A stretch of DNA of 22,832 nucleotides from an uncultured Collinsella sp. (GTDB taxonomy: Bacteria > Actinomycetota > Coriobacteriia > Coriobacteriales > Coriobacteriaceae): positions 1 through 22,832 of the forward strand of contig CABUSR010000030.1 in NCBI GenBank assembly GCA_902494245.1, written 5' to 3'. The translations under genes and the position numbers were made by a program. Shown here in pieces: positions 7,910 to 14,764 of this stretch. Within the stretch, counting starts at the first letter, position 1. Each line of letters opens with the position of its first letter. A model generated the notes under the pieces. That model was not told the DNA's origin and searched no databases. It saw only the letters and a list, made by a program, of their open reading frames with translations.

Positions 7910-8034
7910 GGGAGGGACGAGGGCTTAGTTCCCCAATCGTCCTCGGGCATGCAAAAAGCCTCGCTGCGCACTTCGTGCGGCGAGGCTTTTTGCCCCCTGC
8001 GGAAAGATTGGGGAACTAAGCCCTCGTCCCTCCC
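7910..8034. repeat. 125-bp nested inverted repeat with terminator core
   Basis: Perfect 29-bp inverted arms (7910-7938 and 8006-8034) enclose a second perfect 14-bp stem, GCAAAAAGCCTCGC (7951-7964) with GCGAGGCTTTTTGC (7980-7993), and inside that a 5-bp stem CGCAC/GTGCG. The inner stem ends in TTTTT on both strands and would act as a bidirectional terminator after the aldolase gene. A related sequence recurs at the right edge of the window (22784-22832), so this is a dispersed element rather than a one-off terminator. Confidence 0.85.
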
Positions 8035-8042
8035 AGGTTGAC

Positions 8043-8410
8043 CTACTCGAGGTCGTCGCCCTTGTGGCGTTGGGGCGGAAATGGGTGGTGCGCGAGGGGC
8101 GCTTTGTTGATGAGGGGTTAGTATGCCCGGGCTTGGTTGGGGAAGGTTTTGTCTAGGGATGCTTGGAGCTTTTCGAACGATGCTCGCAAGTTGTGGCTCT
8201 GGTCGGTTGAGCGTTTGGCTTTTGTGGTGGGGGAGTCGAGGAGGCCGTTTCTCTGTGTCGGGGGGAAGGAGAAAAGGTCTGCATGTGTTAGGGATGGCTG
8301 CTGTGCTGCGTCGTTGGAAGAATGCATGCTTATGCGGCCTCCTCGATGTCCACCAAAAGGTTGCGCACGGGGTGTGCTGCTAGGTCCCGTGCGTTGGCAG
8401 TATTATGCCG
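8043..8410 (-). pseudogene. Possible degraded gene remnant, family unknown
   Basis: The minus strand holds three adjacent coding-like pieces with high C-ending codon use. The first, without a start codon, ends ARDLAAHPVRNLLVDIEEAA with a TAA at 8330-8332. A 69-codon frame then starts at ATG 8327, two bases past that stop, and ends at TAA 8118-8120. The same frame then runs another 24 sense codons, ending RHKGDDLE, to TAG at 8043-8045. This pattern of one frame change and one internal stop is what a decayed gene looks like. No family was recognised, and the base skew of the region (G/T-rich plus strand) could also create such frames by chance. Confidence 0.3.
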
Positions 8411-8580
8411 CGGCTGTTGCAAAGAATCGCTAAAGAAAAGCTTAATGAGGTTTGACGTTGTGATGAAACCGCAGGTCAAAGCTATCGGGTAACACTCTTG
8501 AAAGGTTTTGGGCTTAAGGGCTTTCTAAGGTTTGTGACGTGGATGTGGCGCGGACGTGCGGAGCGTGTGAATGCTCACTG
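8411..8580. other. Non-coding stretch with a dispersed 20-bp motif
   Basis: No gene is supported here. The 20-mer ATGAAACCGCAGGTCAAAGC at 8463-8482 matches 18 of 20 bases at 12899-12918, where it forms the centre of a 121-bp inverted repeat. Confidence 0.4.
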
Positions 8581-9570
8581 TTAGCGCTGCGGCTCTGCGG
8601 CGCGCACCTGCTCGATGACCTTTTCCATCGTGGCGTCGATGCGGTCTTTTTTGAGCTCGCATTCCCAGATGGTTATGGGTGTCCAGCCCATTTGAGTGAG
8701 TGCTGTCACAGCAGCACGGTCGCGCTCGACGTTGCGACGGAACTTTGCCTCCCAAAACTCAACGTTGCGCTTGGGCTGGCTCGGATTGCACTTGGGGCAG
8801 CGGTGCCAAAAGCAGCCGTTGACGAAGATGGCGATCTTGCGCCCGGGAAAGGCGATGTCGGGCTTTCCGGGCACCTTCCATTCCAGACGGTATCCCGTAA
8901 GGCCTGCGGCGCGCAGGCGCTGGCGAACGAGCAGCTCGGGCTTGGTGTTGGCGCGCTTGTTGCCCTTCATGGACTTTTTTATAGCGGCGCGACGGCGCAC
9001 GAGTTCACGTTCGTCGGCGGAAAGGTCCGAGGTGTCGATGCCGTCCAGCAGGCCAGGCTTGGGACGCTTTTTGCTGCGGCGCTTCGGTGCGCGCTTGGGT
9101 TTGGTGGCGGGCTCGTCGGTCGTGGTGGCCTCGGCGTCGTTGGCAGTGCCGTTGGCCTCAAGCCGATCTTCCTTCAACTCAATCAGAGCATCGATAAGCC
9201 CCTTATCGGCGGGCATCCATTCCACCGTGGCAAGCGAAGTGCGCGGAATCCAGCGGATATCGAGCTGGCGGTCGTGCTTCTGGGGCTCGTCGGACTCTTT
9301 AGCCAGCGAGCAGTAGTAGCACTCCATGGAGAGATGAAAATCGGGGTAGTCATACTCAACGGTGTAGAAATCGCGCAGGTTGTTGACCTTCACCTGCAGC
9401 TCTTCCATGAGCTCGCGGCGCACGGCGTCCTCGGGCGTCTCGCCGCGCATGAGCTTGCCACCTGGGAACTCCCAAAGTCCCTGCATGTCGCCATAGCCGC
9501 GCTGCACGGCCAGTAGCTCGTCGGATCCTTCCTTGCGAATGATCCCAGCGGCAACATGAACAGTCTTCAA
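8581..9570 (-). CDS. NUDIX hydrolase fused to a Vsr-like mismatch endonuclease
   Basis: A single 329-residue protein with two DNA-quality-control domains. Residues 1-135 are a MutT-type NUDIX hydrolase, starting (TTG)KTVHVAAGIIRKEG, with the NUDIX box from Gly38 to Val60 (GKLMRGE then RELMEELQV; the late box glycine is Gln59). Residues 155-172 are a very basic Pro/Lys/Arg linker. Residues 198-325 match the very-short-patch-repair endonuclease family: NTKPELLVRQRLRAAGL, PGKPDIAF with Asp238, FVNGCFWHRC with His256, EFWEAKFRRNVERDR and ITIWECEL. The open frame continues to 10155, but that part is antisense to the ABC ATPase gene. TTG 9570 is chosen because AGAGGA precedes it and the NUDIX fold starts there. 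Likely role: removing damaged nucleotides and nicking mismatches; no cytosine methylase gene is nearby. Confidence 0.85.
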   Translation of the reverse strand: MKTVHVAAGIIRKEGSDELLAVQRGYGDMQGLWEFPGGKLMRGETPEDAVRRELMEELQVKVNNLRDFYTVEYDYPDFHLSMECYYCSLAKESDEPQKHDRQLDIRWIPRTSLATVEWMPADKGLIDALIELKEDRLEANGTANDAEATTTDEPATKPKRAPKRRSKKRPKPGLLDGIDTSDLSADERELVRRRAAIKKSMKGNKRANTKPELLVRQRLRAAGLTGYRLEWKVPGKPDIAFPGRKIAIFVNGCFWHRCPKCNPSQPKRNVEFWEAKFRRNVERDRAAVTALTQMGWTPITIWECELKKDRIDATMEKVIEQVRAAEPQR

Positions 9571-9718
9571 CAGGAGTCCTCTCTCAACATCAACACGTGA
9601 CAGGCTAGCTACCCGTACCTTACACAACGGTAAGGCAAGCGTAAGCCATATCGATGGTAGCCGACTCGTCTTCTTGCGACTATAGATGCCGTAGACTAAT
9701 TGCAAGAAAGGACTCGGT

Positions 9719-10504
9719 ATGCAAACCACGCACATGGCGACCCCGGTACTGGAGGTCGCGCATCTCGAAAAGGTATATGGAGCGCTGGGCAACGTGACCC
9801 GCGCGCTCAACGATGTCAGCTTTACCGTCAACCGCGCCGAATTCGTTGGCATCATGGGCGCCTCGGGCTCGGGCAAGTCGACGTTGCTCAACTGCGTCTC
9901 GACCATCGATAGCGCCACGAGCGGCACCATCCGCATCAACGGGCAGGACGTAACACGCATGAAGCAGGCTAAGCTTTCGCAGTTCCGCCGCGAGGAGCTC
10001 GGCTTTATCTTCCAGGATTCCAACCTGCTCGATACGCTCACGGCGCGCGAGAACATCGCCCTGCCGCTCACCATCGCCCGCACAAACTCGGCAGAGATTT
10101 CGACTCGCGTGCAGGATGTGGCCGCGCGCCTGTCCATCAGCCAGGTGCTCGACAAGTATCCCTACCAGATGTCCGGCGGTCAGCAGCAGCGCGTTGCCGC
10201 GGCTCGCGCGCTCGTCACCGACCCAACCATGATCATGGCCGACGAGCCCACCGGCGCCCTCGATTCCAAGAGCGCTCGCCTGCTGCTCGAGAGCCTGGAG
10301 GCCCTTAACCGCCGCCTACGCGCCACCGTGCTCATGGTCACGCACGACAGCTTTGCCGCCAGCTACACGAGCCGCGTGCTGTTCATTCGCGACGGCAAGA
10401 TCTTCACCGAGCTGCGCCGCGGCGACACCGACCGCCGAGAGTTCTTCGACCGCATTATGGAGGTCGTTGCCATGATGGGCGGTGAGGGCTCCGATGCTCT
10501 GTAA
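9719..10504 (+). CDS. ABC transporter ATP-binding protein, BceA/MacB-like
   Basis: Cytoplasmic ATPase subunit of 261 residues pairing with the FtsX-type permease that overlaps its end. It has Walker A GASGSGKST (47-55), Q-loop FIFQDSNLL (97-105), the signature MSGGQQQRVA (151-160), Walker B MIMADEPTGALD with catalytic Glu176, and the switch His209 in MVTHD. The extra Gln in the signature and the PTGALDS stretch are typical of the LolD/MacB/BceA group, which drives mechanotransmission or peptide-antibiotic removal rather than substrate import. Start ATG 9719 follows AAAGGA with a seven-base gap. It diverges from the NUDIX-Vsr gene. No two-component BceRS-like pair is present in the window, so the trigger is unknown. 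Confidence 0.92.
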   Translation: MQTTHMATPVLEVAHLEKVYGALGNVTRALNDVSFTVNRAEFVGIMGASGSGKSTLLNCVSTIDSATSGTIRINGQDVTRMKQAKLSQFRREELGFIFQDSNLLDTLTARENIALPLTIARTNSAEISTRVQDVAARLSISQVLDKYPYQMSGGQQQRVAAARALVTDPTMIMADEPTGALDSKSARLLLESLEALNRRLRATVLMVTHDSFAASYTSRVLFIRDGKIFTELRRGDTDRREFFDRIMEVVAMMGGEGSDAL

Positions 10505-12746
10505 ACTCGCTTGGGGCAACGTCCGCCGCGCCGGCCGCGACTACCTCGTCTACCTTTTGACGCTCACCCTGGGCGTCACGGTCTTCTATGCCTTTAACAC
10601 CATCTCGATGCAAGTCGACATCGCCGGCATCGATGAAAAGGGCTTGGCGCAGGTTATGGGCAGCATGCTCGGCGACCTGACGTACTTTTTGGCCGGTGTC
10701 ATGGCCTTTTTGATGGTGTATGCCAATAACTTCATCATGAAACGCCGCAAGAAGGAGTTTGGCCTGTATCAGGTGCTCGGCATGGGGCGCGGACGCGTCG
10801 CCACGATCATGGCGCTCGAGACGGTGATTGTCTCGGTCGTGGCCTTTGTCGCCGGCATTGTGCTGGGTGTGGGACTCTCCCAGCTCATGACGTTCTTTAC
10901 GGCCTCGCTTTTTAAGACACAGATCGCCAATTTCCACTTCTTTTTCTCGGTGCATGCGTTCAACCTGACCCTTGTCTGCATGCTCGTGATGTTTGTGCTC
11001 ACGCTACTGCTGAACCTTCGCGCCGTGCGTCGTACCAAACTTATCGAGCTTATGGGTGCCGAGCGTCGCAACGAGAGCATCAAGACACGCAACCCCTGGA
11101 TTGCGATTGCCATCTTTGCCGTGGGCGTGGCGCTTGTGGGCGTGGCCTATTACCGTCTGCTACGTGATGGGTTCCCGCTAACCGCGACGGACAGCAAGCT
11201 GCAAGAGGCCATGAACCAGTTTGGTATTACGACCGCTATGGTTACCGTGGGCACCTTTGCCCTGTTCTGGGGACTCTCAGGCATGCTCATCAAGCTGCTG
11301 CAGAGCCTGCGCGGCGTGTATTGGCGCGGCCTCAACATGTTTACCGTGCGCCAGCTTGCGGCCAAGGTCAACACGGTGTGCTTTTCGATGGGCGTCATCG
11401 CGATGCTCCTGTTTTTGGCCATCACCTCGGTGACGTGCGGTATGTCGATTGCCAACGTGATGAACGAGAACCTGGAGCGCTATAACCCTGTTGACGTGTC
11501 TCAGAGGTATGTCTATTACACGCCCGATACGCTTGACTACTACAAAGAGTACATCAATCCGTCTGAAGCCGATCGCATGGTGCTGGCCGATACAACGGTC
11601 GATTTGTACCCCGCATGGCACGGCGATCCATGGCACGGCGATCGTATCGATTCCGATAACGTTGCGGACGGCATTAAGGGCAAGTCGGCGGACAACAACG
11701 ACGAGACCGGCAAGAAGGTCAATATCGCCGATGTTGCCGGTGAGCATGTGCAGATCGATTCGTATCTGAGTTACCCGGTTGGCGGCTCGAATCCTTCGGT
11801 GACCCCAAGTGAGATGTGCAAGATCATGGGCGAAAAGCTTCCCAAGGCGTTCGGGGGTAGCAATGCCGATGCGATGGGTCTGTTTGTGATGCCGGCGAGC
11901 CAGTACAACAAACTGCGCCAGATGATGGGCGAGGAGCCGGTGCACATCGGTCACGACCAGTATCTGCTCACGTGTGATATGGGCGGCGAGCTGGTCGACC
12001 TGTACACCAAATACATGGCCGGCGGCCATACCCTCACCTTGGGCGGGCATACACTCAAGCCCGCAGCCGATAAGTCGGACGAAGATACGGCGGCCATCGC
12101 CAACTCGGCGATGGGCAGTAATCCGGGTACCGTCGTCGTTGCCGACGAGCTGTTGTCCCAACTTAATCTGCAGCCGTATTCCAGTAGCCTGCTCGTTAAC
12201 TACAAACAGGGGATGGATACGACCGAGGCAGACGAGAGTATTAAATACACTGTGCTCGACAATCTGCTCGTTGACGGCAAGGAGCCGGGGTCGTGGGGAA
12301 CCTTCATCACACGCTCCGAGATGTACACGCAAGCAGCGCAAATGAACGGTCTTATTAGCTACCTAGCCATCTACATCGGCTTTGTATTGGTCGTTGCATG
12401 CGCGGCGATTCTGTCGATCCAGCAACTCTCCAACGTGGCCGACGGCAGCCGCAGCTATCGTGTGCTGGCACAGATCGGCTGCGACGACCGCCAGATTCGC
12501 CATTCGGTGATGGCGCAGCAAGCGGTATTCTTCCTGTTCCCGCTGGCAGTGGGCCTGGCGCACTCCTTTGTGGCACTTAAGGTGATCATCGAGCTGGTGA
12601 GCATTTTCGGAAATATGAGCATCGGCGGCACCGTGGGCCTCACCTGTGCAATCTTCCTGGCAGCATACGGTGGCTACTTCCTGGTGACCTATCTCATGAG
12701 CACCGGCATGGTACAAGCTGCCATCGCCACCCGTTACAGCGAGTAA
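10494..12746 (+). CDS. FtsX-like ABC permease, BceB-like with a large extracellular domain
   Basis: Membrane permease of 750 residues partnering the ATPase, whose stop it overlaps by 11 bp. Ten membrane segments can be read: seven in the first 310 residues, then a hydrophilic extracellular region of roughly 300 residues, then three near the C terminus (starting around 620, 670 and 710). One large loop between segments 7 and 8 is the hallmark of BceB-type permeases of antimicrobial-peptide resistance or sensing modules; the loop and total length exceed the usual 620-670 residues. Within the loop a 15-bp perfect tandem duplication encodes WHGDPWHGD. Start ATG 10494 (MLCKLAWGNVRR) fits GTGAGG seven bases upstream better than GTG 10482. 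A terminator follows. Function in peptide-antibiotic defence is inferred from family. Confidence 0.85.
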   Translation: MLCKLAWGNVRRAGRDYLVYLLTLTLGVTVFYAFNTISMQVDIAGIDEKGLAQVMGSMLGDLTYFLAGVMAFLMVYANNFIMKRRKKEFGLYQVLGMGRGRVATIMALETVIVSVVAFVAGIVLGVGLSQLMTFFTASLFKTQIANFHFFFSVHAFNLTLVCMLVMFVLTLLLNLRAVRRTKLIELMGAERRNESIKTRNPWIAIAIFAVGVALVGVAYYRLLRDGFPLTATDSKLQEAMNQFGITTAMVTVGTFALFWGLSGMLIKLLQSLRGVYWRGLNMFTVRQLAAKVNTVCFSMGVIAMLLFLAITSVTCGMSIANVMNENLERYNPVDVSQRYVYYTPDTLDYYKEYINPSEADRMVLADTTVDLYPAWHGDPWHGDRIDSDNVADGIKGKSADNNDETGKKVNIADVAGEHVQIDSYLSYPVGGSNPSVTPSEMCKIMGEKLPKAFGGSNADAMGLFVMPASQYNKLRQMMGEEPVHIGHDQYLLTCDMGGELVDLYTKYMAGGHTLTLGGHTLKPAADKSDEDTAAIANSAMGSNPGTVVVADELLSQLNLQPYSSSLLVNYKQGMDTTEADESIKYTVLDNLLVDGKEPGSWGTFITRSEMYTQAAQMNGLISYLAIYIGFVLVVACAAILSIQQLSNVADGSRSYRVLAQIGCDDRQIRHSVMAQQAVFFLFPLAVGLAHSFVALKVIIELVSIFGNMSIGGTVGLTCAIFLAAYGGYFLVTYLMSTGMVQAAIATRYSE

Positions 12747-12783
12747 CAAGCGGGCAAAATCGTCGCAAAATCAGAGGCGTATG

Positions 12784-12824
12784 ACCGCCGCGAAGGGACC
12801 AGGGGCCCTTTCGCGGCGGTTTTT
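12784..12824 (+). terminator. Terminator of the ABC ATPase-permease operon
   Basis: ACCGCCGCGAAGGG (12784-12797) pairs with CCCTTTCGCGGCGGT (12806-12820, one bulged T) around an 8-base loop, followed by TTTT. It lies 37 bp after the permease stop. Confidence 0.85.
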
Positions 12825-12847
12825 GCCAATCTGGTGCGTCTTAGATA

Positions 12848-12968
12848 CAAGTGAGTAGACTATTTTGAACCTGCCAAGCACATCGCGACAAATGCTCAAT
12901 AAAACCGCAGGTCAGAGCCGTGGCGTTTTGGGGCGTGCTTGGCTTCCTGCAAAAAGTCTACTCACTTG
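12848..12968. repeat. 121-bp imperfect inverted repeat element
   Basis: Outer arms CAAGTGAGTAGACT (12848-12861) and AGTCTACTCACTTG (12955-12968) are perfect 14-bp inverted repeats. Inner arms GCCAAGCAC (12873-12881) and GTGCTTGGC (12935-12943) are perfect 9-bp repeats at equal distance. The centre carries the 20-mer shared with 8463-8482. No reading frame is present. The element sits between two nearly identical GC-rich hairpins. Confidence 0.75.
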
Positions 12969-12984
12969 GTTTTTCTGCTAGAAG

Positions 12985-13022
12985 ACCGCCGCGAGGGAAG
13001 GCAGCTCTCTCGCGGCGGTTTG
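12985..13022 (+). terminator. Second ACCGCCGCGAG-type hairpin
   Basis: ACCGCCGCGAG (12985-12995) pairs with CTCGCGGCGGT (13009-13019), followed by TTT only. The stem closely resembles the terminator at 12784-12824, suggesting a duplicated terminator, now possibly weak because of its short T tract. Confidence 0.55.
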
Positions 13023-13023
13023 G

Positions 13024-13075
13024 ACGTTTGCCCAGATAAAAGCTGCCCAAATTAACCTGTCCCTTTTTGGTAGGT
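13024..13075 (+). repeat. 52-bp repeat, left copy of an inverted pair flanking the DAHP synthase gene
   Basis: This segment, ending CCTGTCCCTTTTTGGTAGGT, matches the reverse complement of 14647-14698 at 47 of 52 positions without gaps. The pair brackets the aroG-like gene and about 430 bp of other repeats in opposite orientations. No transposase is associated. Confidence 0.8.
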
Positions 13076-13194
13076 GGTTTCAGCTGAACGGCGGGCCGTG
13101 CGGCTTGGGTATGCGGGCTCACAATCTGGGGAAACCGAACAGATTGGGGGCTTGTATGATCGATTCGAAGGGAACCGTGCGACTCGAGGGCATG

Positions 13195-13329
13195 TTTGAC
13201 AGAGTGATAGTTTTGACAGAGTGATAGTCGTTGGGGACGTTCTTAAACGACTAGTCAAACAAGAATGTCCCCAACGACTACCCAAGGAGTGTCCCAAACT
13301 GCCGACAGAAAAGGAGCGTCCCTAACTGC
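13195..13329. repeat. Cluster of direct and palindromic repeats (56-bp family copy 2)
   Basis: Three repeats lie end to end. TTTGACAGAGTGATAG occurs twice (13195-13210 and 13212-13227). It runs into a 56-bp palindrome at 13225-13280, whose 20-bp arms differ at one base and whose loop is AAACGACTAGTCAAAC; this is the reverse complement of the element at 139-234 with few differences. Then AAGGAGTGTCCCAAACTGC (13284-13302) is repeated with two changes at 13311-13329. Between 13076 and 13194 only a 7-bp hairpin (13122-13146) is seen and no gene is supported. Confidence 0.75.
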
Positions 13330-13374
13330 TACATCCGGAGCAAGACAACGCCGCGGTTAGAGGACGGACAGCGA

Positions 13375-13473
13375 GCGGGTCGCATTTGAGACAAGGTGAC
13401 GTGAAACGAAAGGGCGCTGACCTTCTGGTCGCGCCCTTGAAGTTGAACGTCAGATTGTCCAAATGCGACCCGC
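13375..13473. repeat. 99-bp nested inverted repeat downstream of the DAHP synthase gene
   Basis: Arms beginning GCGGGTCGCATTT (13375-13387) and ending AAATGCGACCCGC (13461-13473) are perfect for 13 bp and stay similar for about 20 more. Inside, AAGGGCGC (13410-13417) pairs with GCGCCCTT (13431-13438), capped by GACC/GGTC. On the minus strand the inner stem is followed by TTCGTTT, so it may help end the aroG-like transcript. Confidence 0.7.
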
Positions 13474-13485
13474 GCAGCGTCGGCC

Positions 13486-13515
13486 GGTTACGGCGTTTGG
13501 TAAAACGCCGTAACC
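13486..13515 (-). terminator. Hairpin immediately after the DAHP synthase stop codon
   Basis: GGTTACGGCGTTT (13486-13498) and AAACGCCGTAACC (13503-13515) form a perfect 13-bp stem with a 4-base loop. It touches the TAG stop of the minus-strand gene. There is no T tract, so it may stabilise the 3' end rather than terminate by itself. Confidence 0.5.
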
Positions 13516-14546
13516 TACACCCGCTCCGCGATTTCGTGGATGAGGTAGTCGGTCTTTTCCCAGCCCAGGCACGGGTCGGTGATCGACTTGCCAAAGACGC
13601 CGCCGTCGACCGGCTGATTGCCGTCCTCCAGGTAGGACTCGATCATAAAGCCCTTGACTAGCTTAGAGATGGACTCATTGCGGCGGCAGCTGTCGAGCAC
13701 CTCCTTGCAAATACGATACTGCTCCAGCGGACGTTTGCCCGAGTTGTCGTGGTTGCAGTCGATGACCGCTGCCGGGTTGGCATAGCCGGCATGCTCGGTA
13801 TAGCGCTCGGCCAGGCGCTCCAGGTGCTCGTAGTGGTAATTGGGGTAGGTACGACCGTCGAGACCGATGTAGCCACGCATGACGGCGTGTGCGAGCAGAT
13901 TGCCGTCGCATTCAACCTCCCAGTTGCGGAAGATAAAGCTCTGATGTGCCTGGGCGGCGTAGATGGAGTTGAGCATGACGGTGGTGGAACCGGCGGTGGG
14001 GTTCTTCATGCCCACAGGCACCGAAATGCCGCTCGATACCAAGCGATGCTCCTGGTTTTCGACCGAGCGTGCGCCCACGGCCACATAGCTCAGCAGGTCA
14101 ACGAGGTACTGGTAGTTGGACGGATAGAGCATCTCGTCGGCGGTGAAGAAGCCTGTTTCCTTAATAACGCGCAGGTGCATATGGCGGATGGCCTTGACGC
14201 CCTCGAGCAGGTCGTCGGGAGCCTCGGGGTTGGGGTTGTGCAGCAGGCCCTTGTAGCCGGTGCCCTTGGTGCGCGGCTTATTGGTGTAGACGCGCGGAAT
14301 GATGATGAGCTTGTCCTTGACCTCCTCGGCGGTCTTGGCCAGTCGGTTCATGTACTCGAGGACCGAATCCTCGCGGTCGGCAGAGCACGGGCCGATGATG
14401 AGCACCTTGCGTGCGTCCTCGCCGGTAAAGACTTTGGCGACCTCGGCGTCAAATGCCTGCTTTTTGGCGGTAAGCTCGGCAGAAAGCGGCATTTCCTCGC
14501 GGATCTCCATGGGGATCGGCAGCCTGCGTTTGAATTCCATGGCCAT
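13515..14546 (-). CDS. aroG: 3-deoxy-7-phosphoheptulonate synthase (DAHP synthase, class I alpha)
   Basis: Cytoplasmic first enzyme of the shikimate pathway, condensing phosphoenolpyruvate and erythrose-4-phosphate to DAHP for aromatic amino acid synthesis. The 343-residue protein is of the E. coli AroF/AroG/AroH type. Motifs include LIIGPCSA with the metal ligand Cys54, IPRVYTNKPRT and GYKGLLHNP for phosphoenolpyruvate binding, VGARSVENQEHR, VGMKNPTAGS, CNHDNSGKRP with His266, MIESYLEDGNQ with Glu303 and SITDPCLGW with Asp324. The start ATG at 14546 follows GAGGAGG by about six bases. It is a single-gene unit on the minus strand with a good promoter at 14601-14629 and is bracketed by a 52-bp inverted repeat pair. 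Which aromatic amino acid inhibits it, and hence whether AroF, AroG or AroH is the right name, cannot be read from sequence. Confidence 0.92.
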   Translation of the reverse strand: MAMEFKRRLPIPMEIREEMPLSAELTAKKQAFDAEVAKVFTGEDARKVLIIGPCSADREDSVLEYMNRLAKTAEEVKDKLIIIPRVYTNKPRTKGTGYKGLLHNPNPEAPDDLLEGVKAIRHMHLRVIKETGFFTADEMLYPSNYQYLVDLLSYVAVGARSVENQEHRLVSSGISVPVGMKNPTAGSTTVMLNSIYAAQAHQSFIFRNWEVECDGNLLAHAVMRGYIGLDGRTYPNYHYEHLERLAERYTEHAGYANPAAVIDCNHDNSGKRPLEQYRICKEVLDSCRRNESISKLVKGFMIESYLEDGNQPVDGGVFGKSITDPCLGWEKTDYLIHEIAERV

Positions 14547-14600
14547 AGGGGCCTCCTCAATCTATAGAAAGAGCAATAAGCGTATTGTCGAGTGTTCGGC

Positions 14601-14629
14601 ATTATCCGCTGTCGCACGCTAAAGTGCAA
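14601..14629 (-). promoter_or_regulatory. Sigma-70-type promoter of the DAHP synthase gene
   Basis: On the minus strand TTGCAC (14629-14624) and GATAAT (14606-14601) are separated by exactly 17 bp. The expected transcript would have a short leader of about 45-50 bases before the start codon, with no room for a full attenuator. The rest of 14547-14646 holds no gene. Confidence 0.7.
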
Positions 14630-14646
14630 GCCCTTGTCACCCCGAA

Positions 14647-14698
14647 ACCTACCAAAAAGAGACAGGTTTATTTTGGCAGGTTTTATCTGGGTAAACGT
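14647..14698 (-). repeat. 52-bp repeat, right copy of the inverted pair
   Basis: Begins ACCTACCAAAAAGAGACAGG and is 47/52 identical to the reverse complement of 13024-13075. It lies just upstream of the DAHP synthase promoter, pointing opposite to the left copy. Confidence 0.8.
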
Positions 14699-14764
14699 TG
14701 GCGCTCACCAGGATGGGATGACGCCGTGAGGGACCCTAAGCCTGCCGCCGATTCCCCGGGGAGT

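Noticed and set aside
9571..10155. N-terminal 195-residue extension of the NUDIX-Vsr open frame
   Set aside because: It is antisense to the ABC ATPase gene, has no family similarity, and the NUDIX fold with a ribosome binding site begins at TTG 9570.
13158..13226. Short plus-strand frame starting MIDSKGTVRLEG
   Set aside because: Only 22 codons, runs into a tandem repeat and has no recognisable relative; could be a remnant but cannot be supported.
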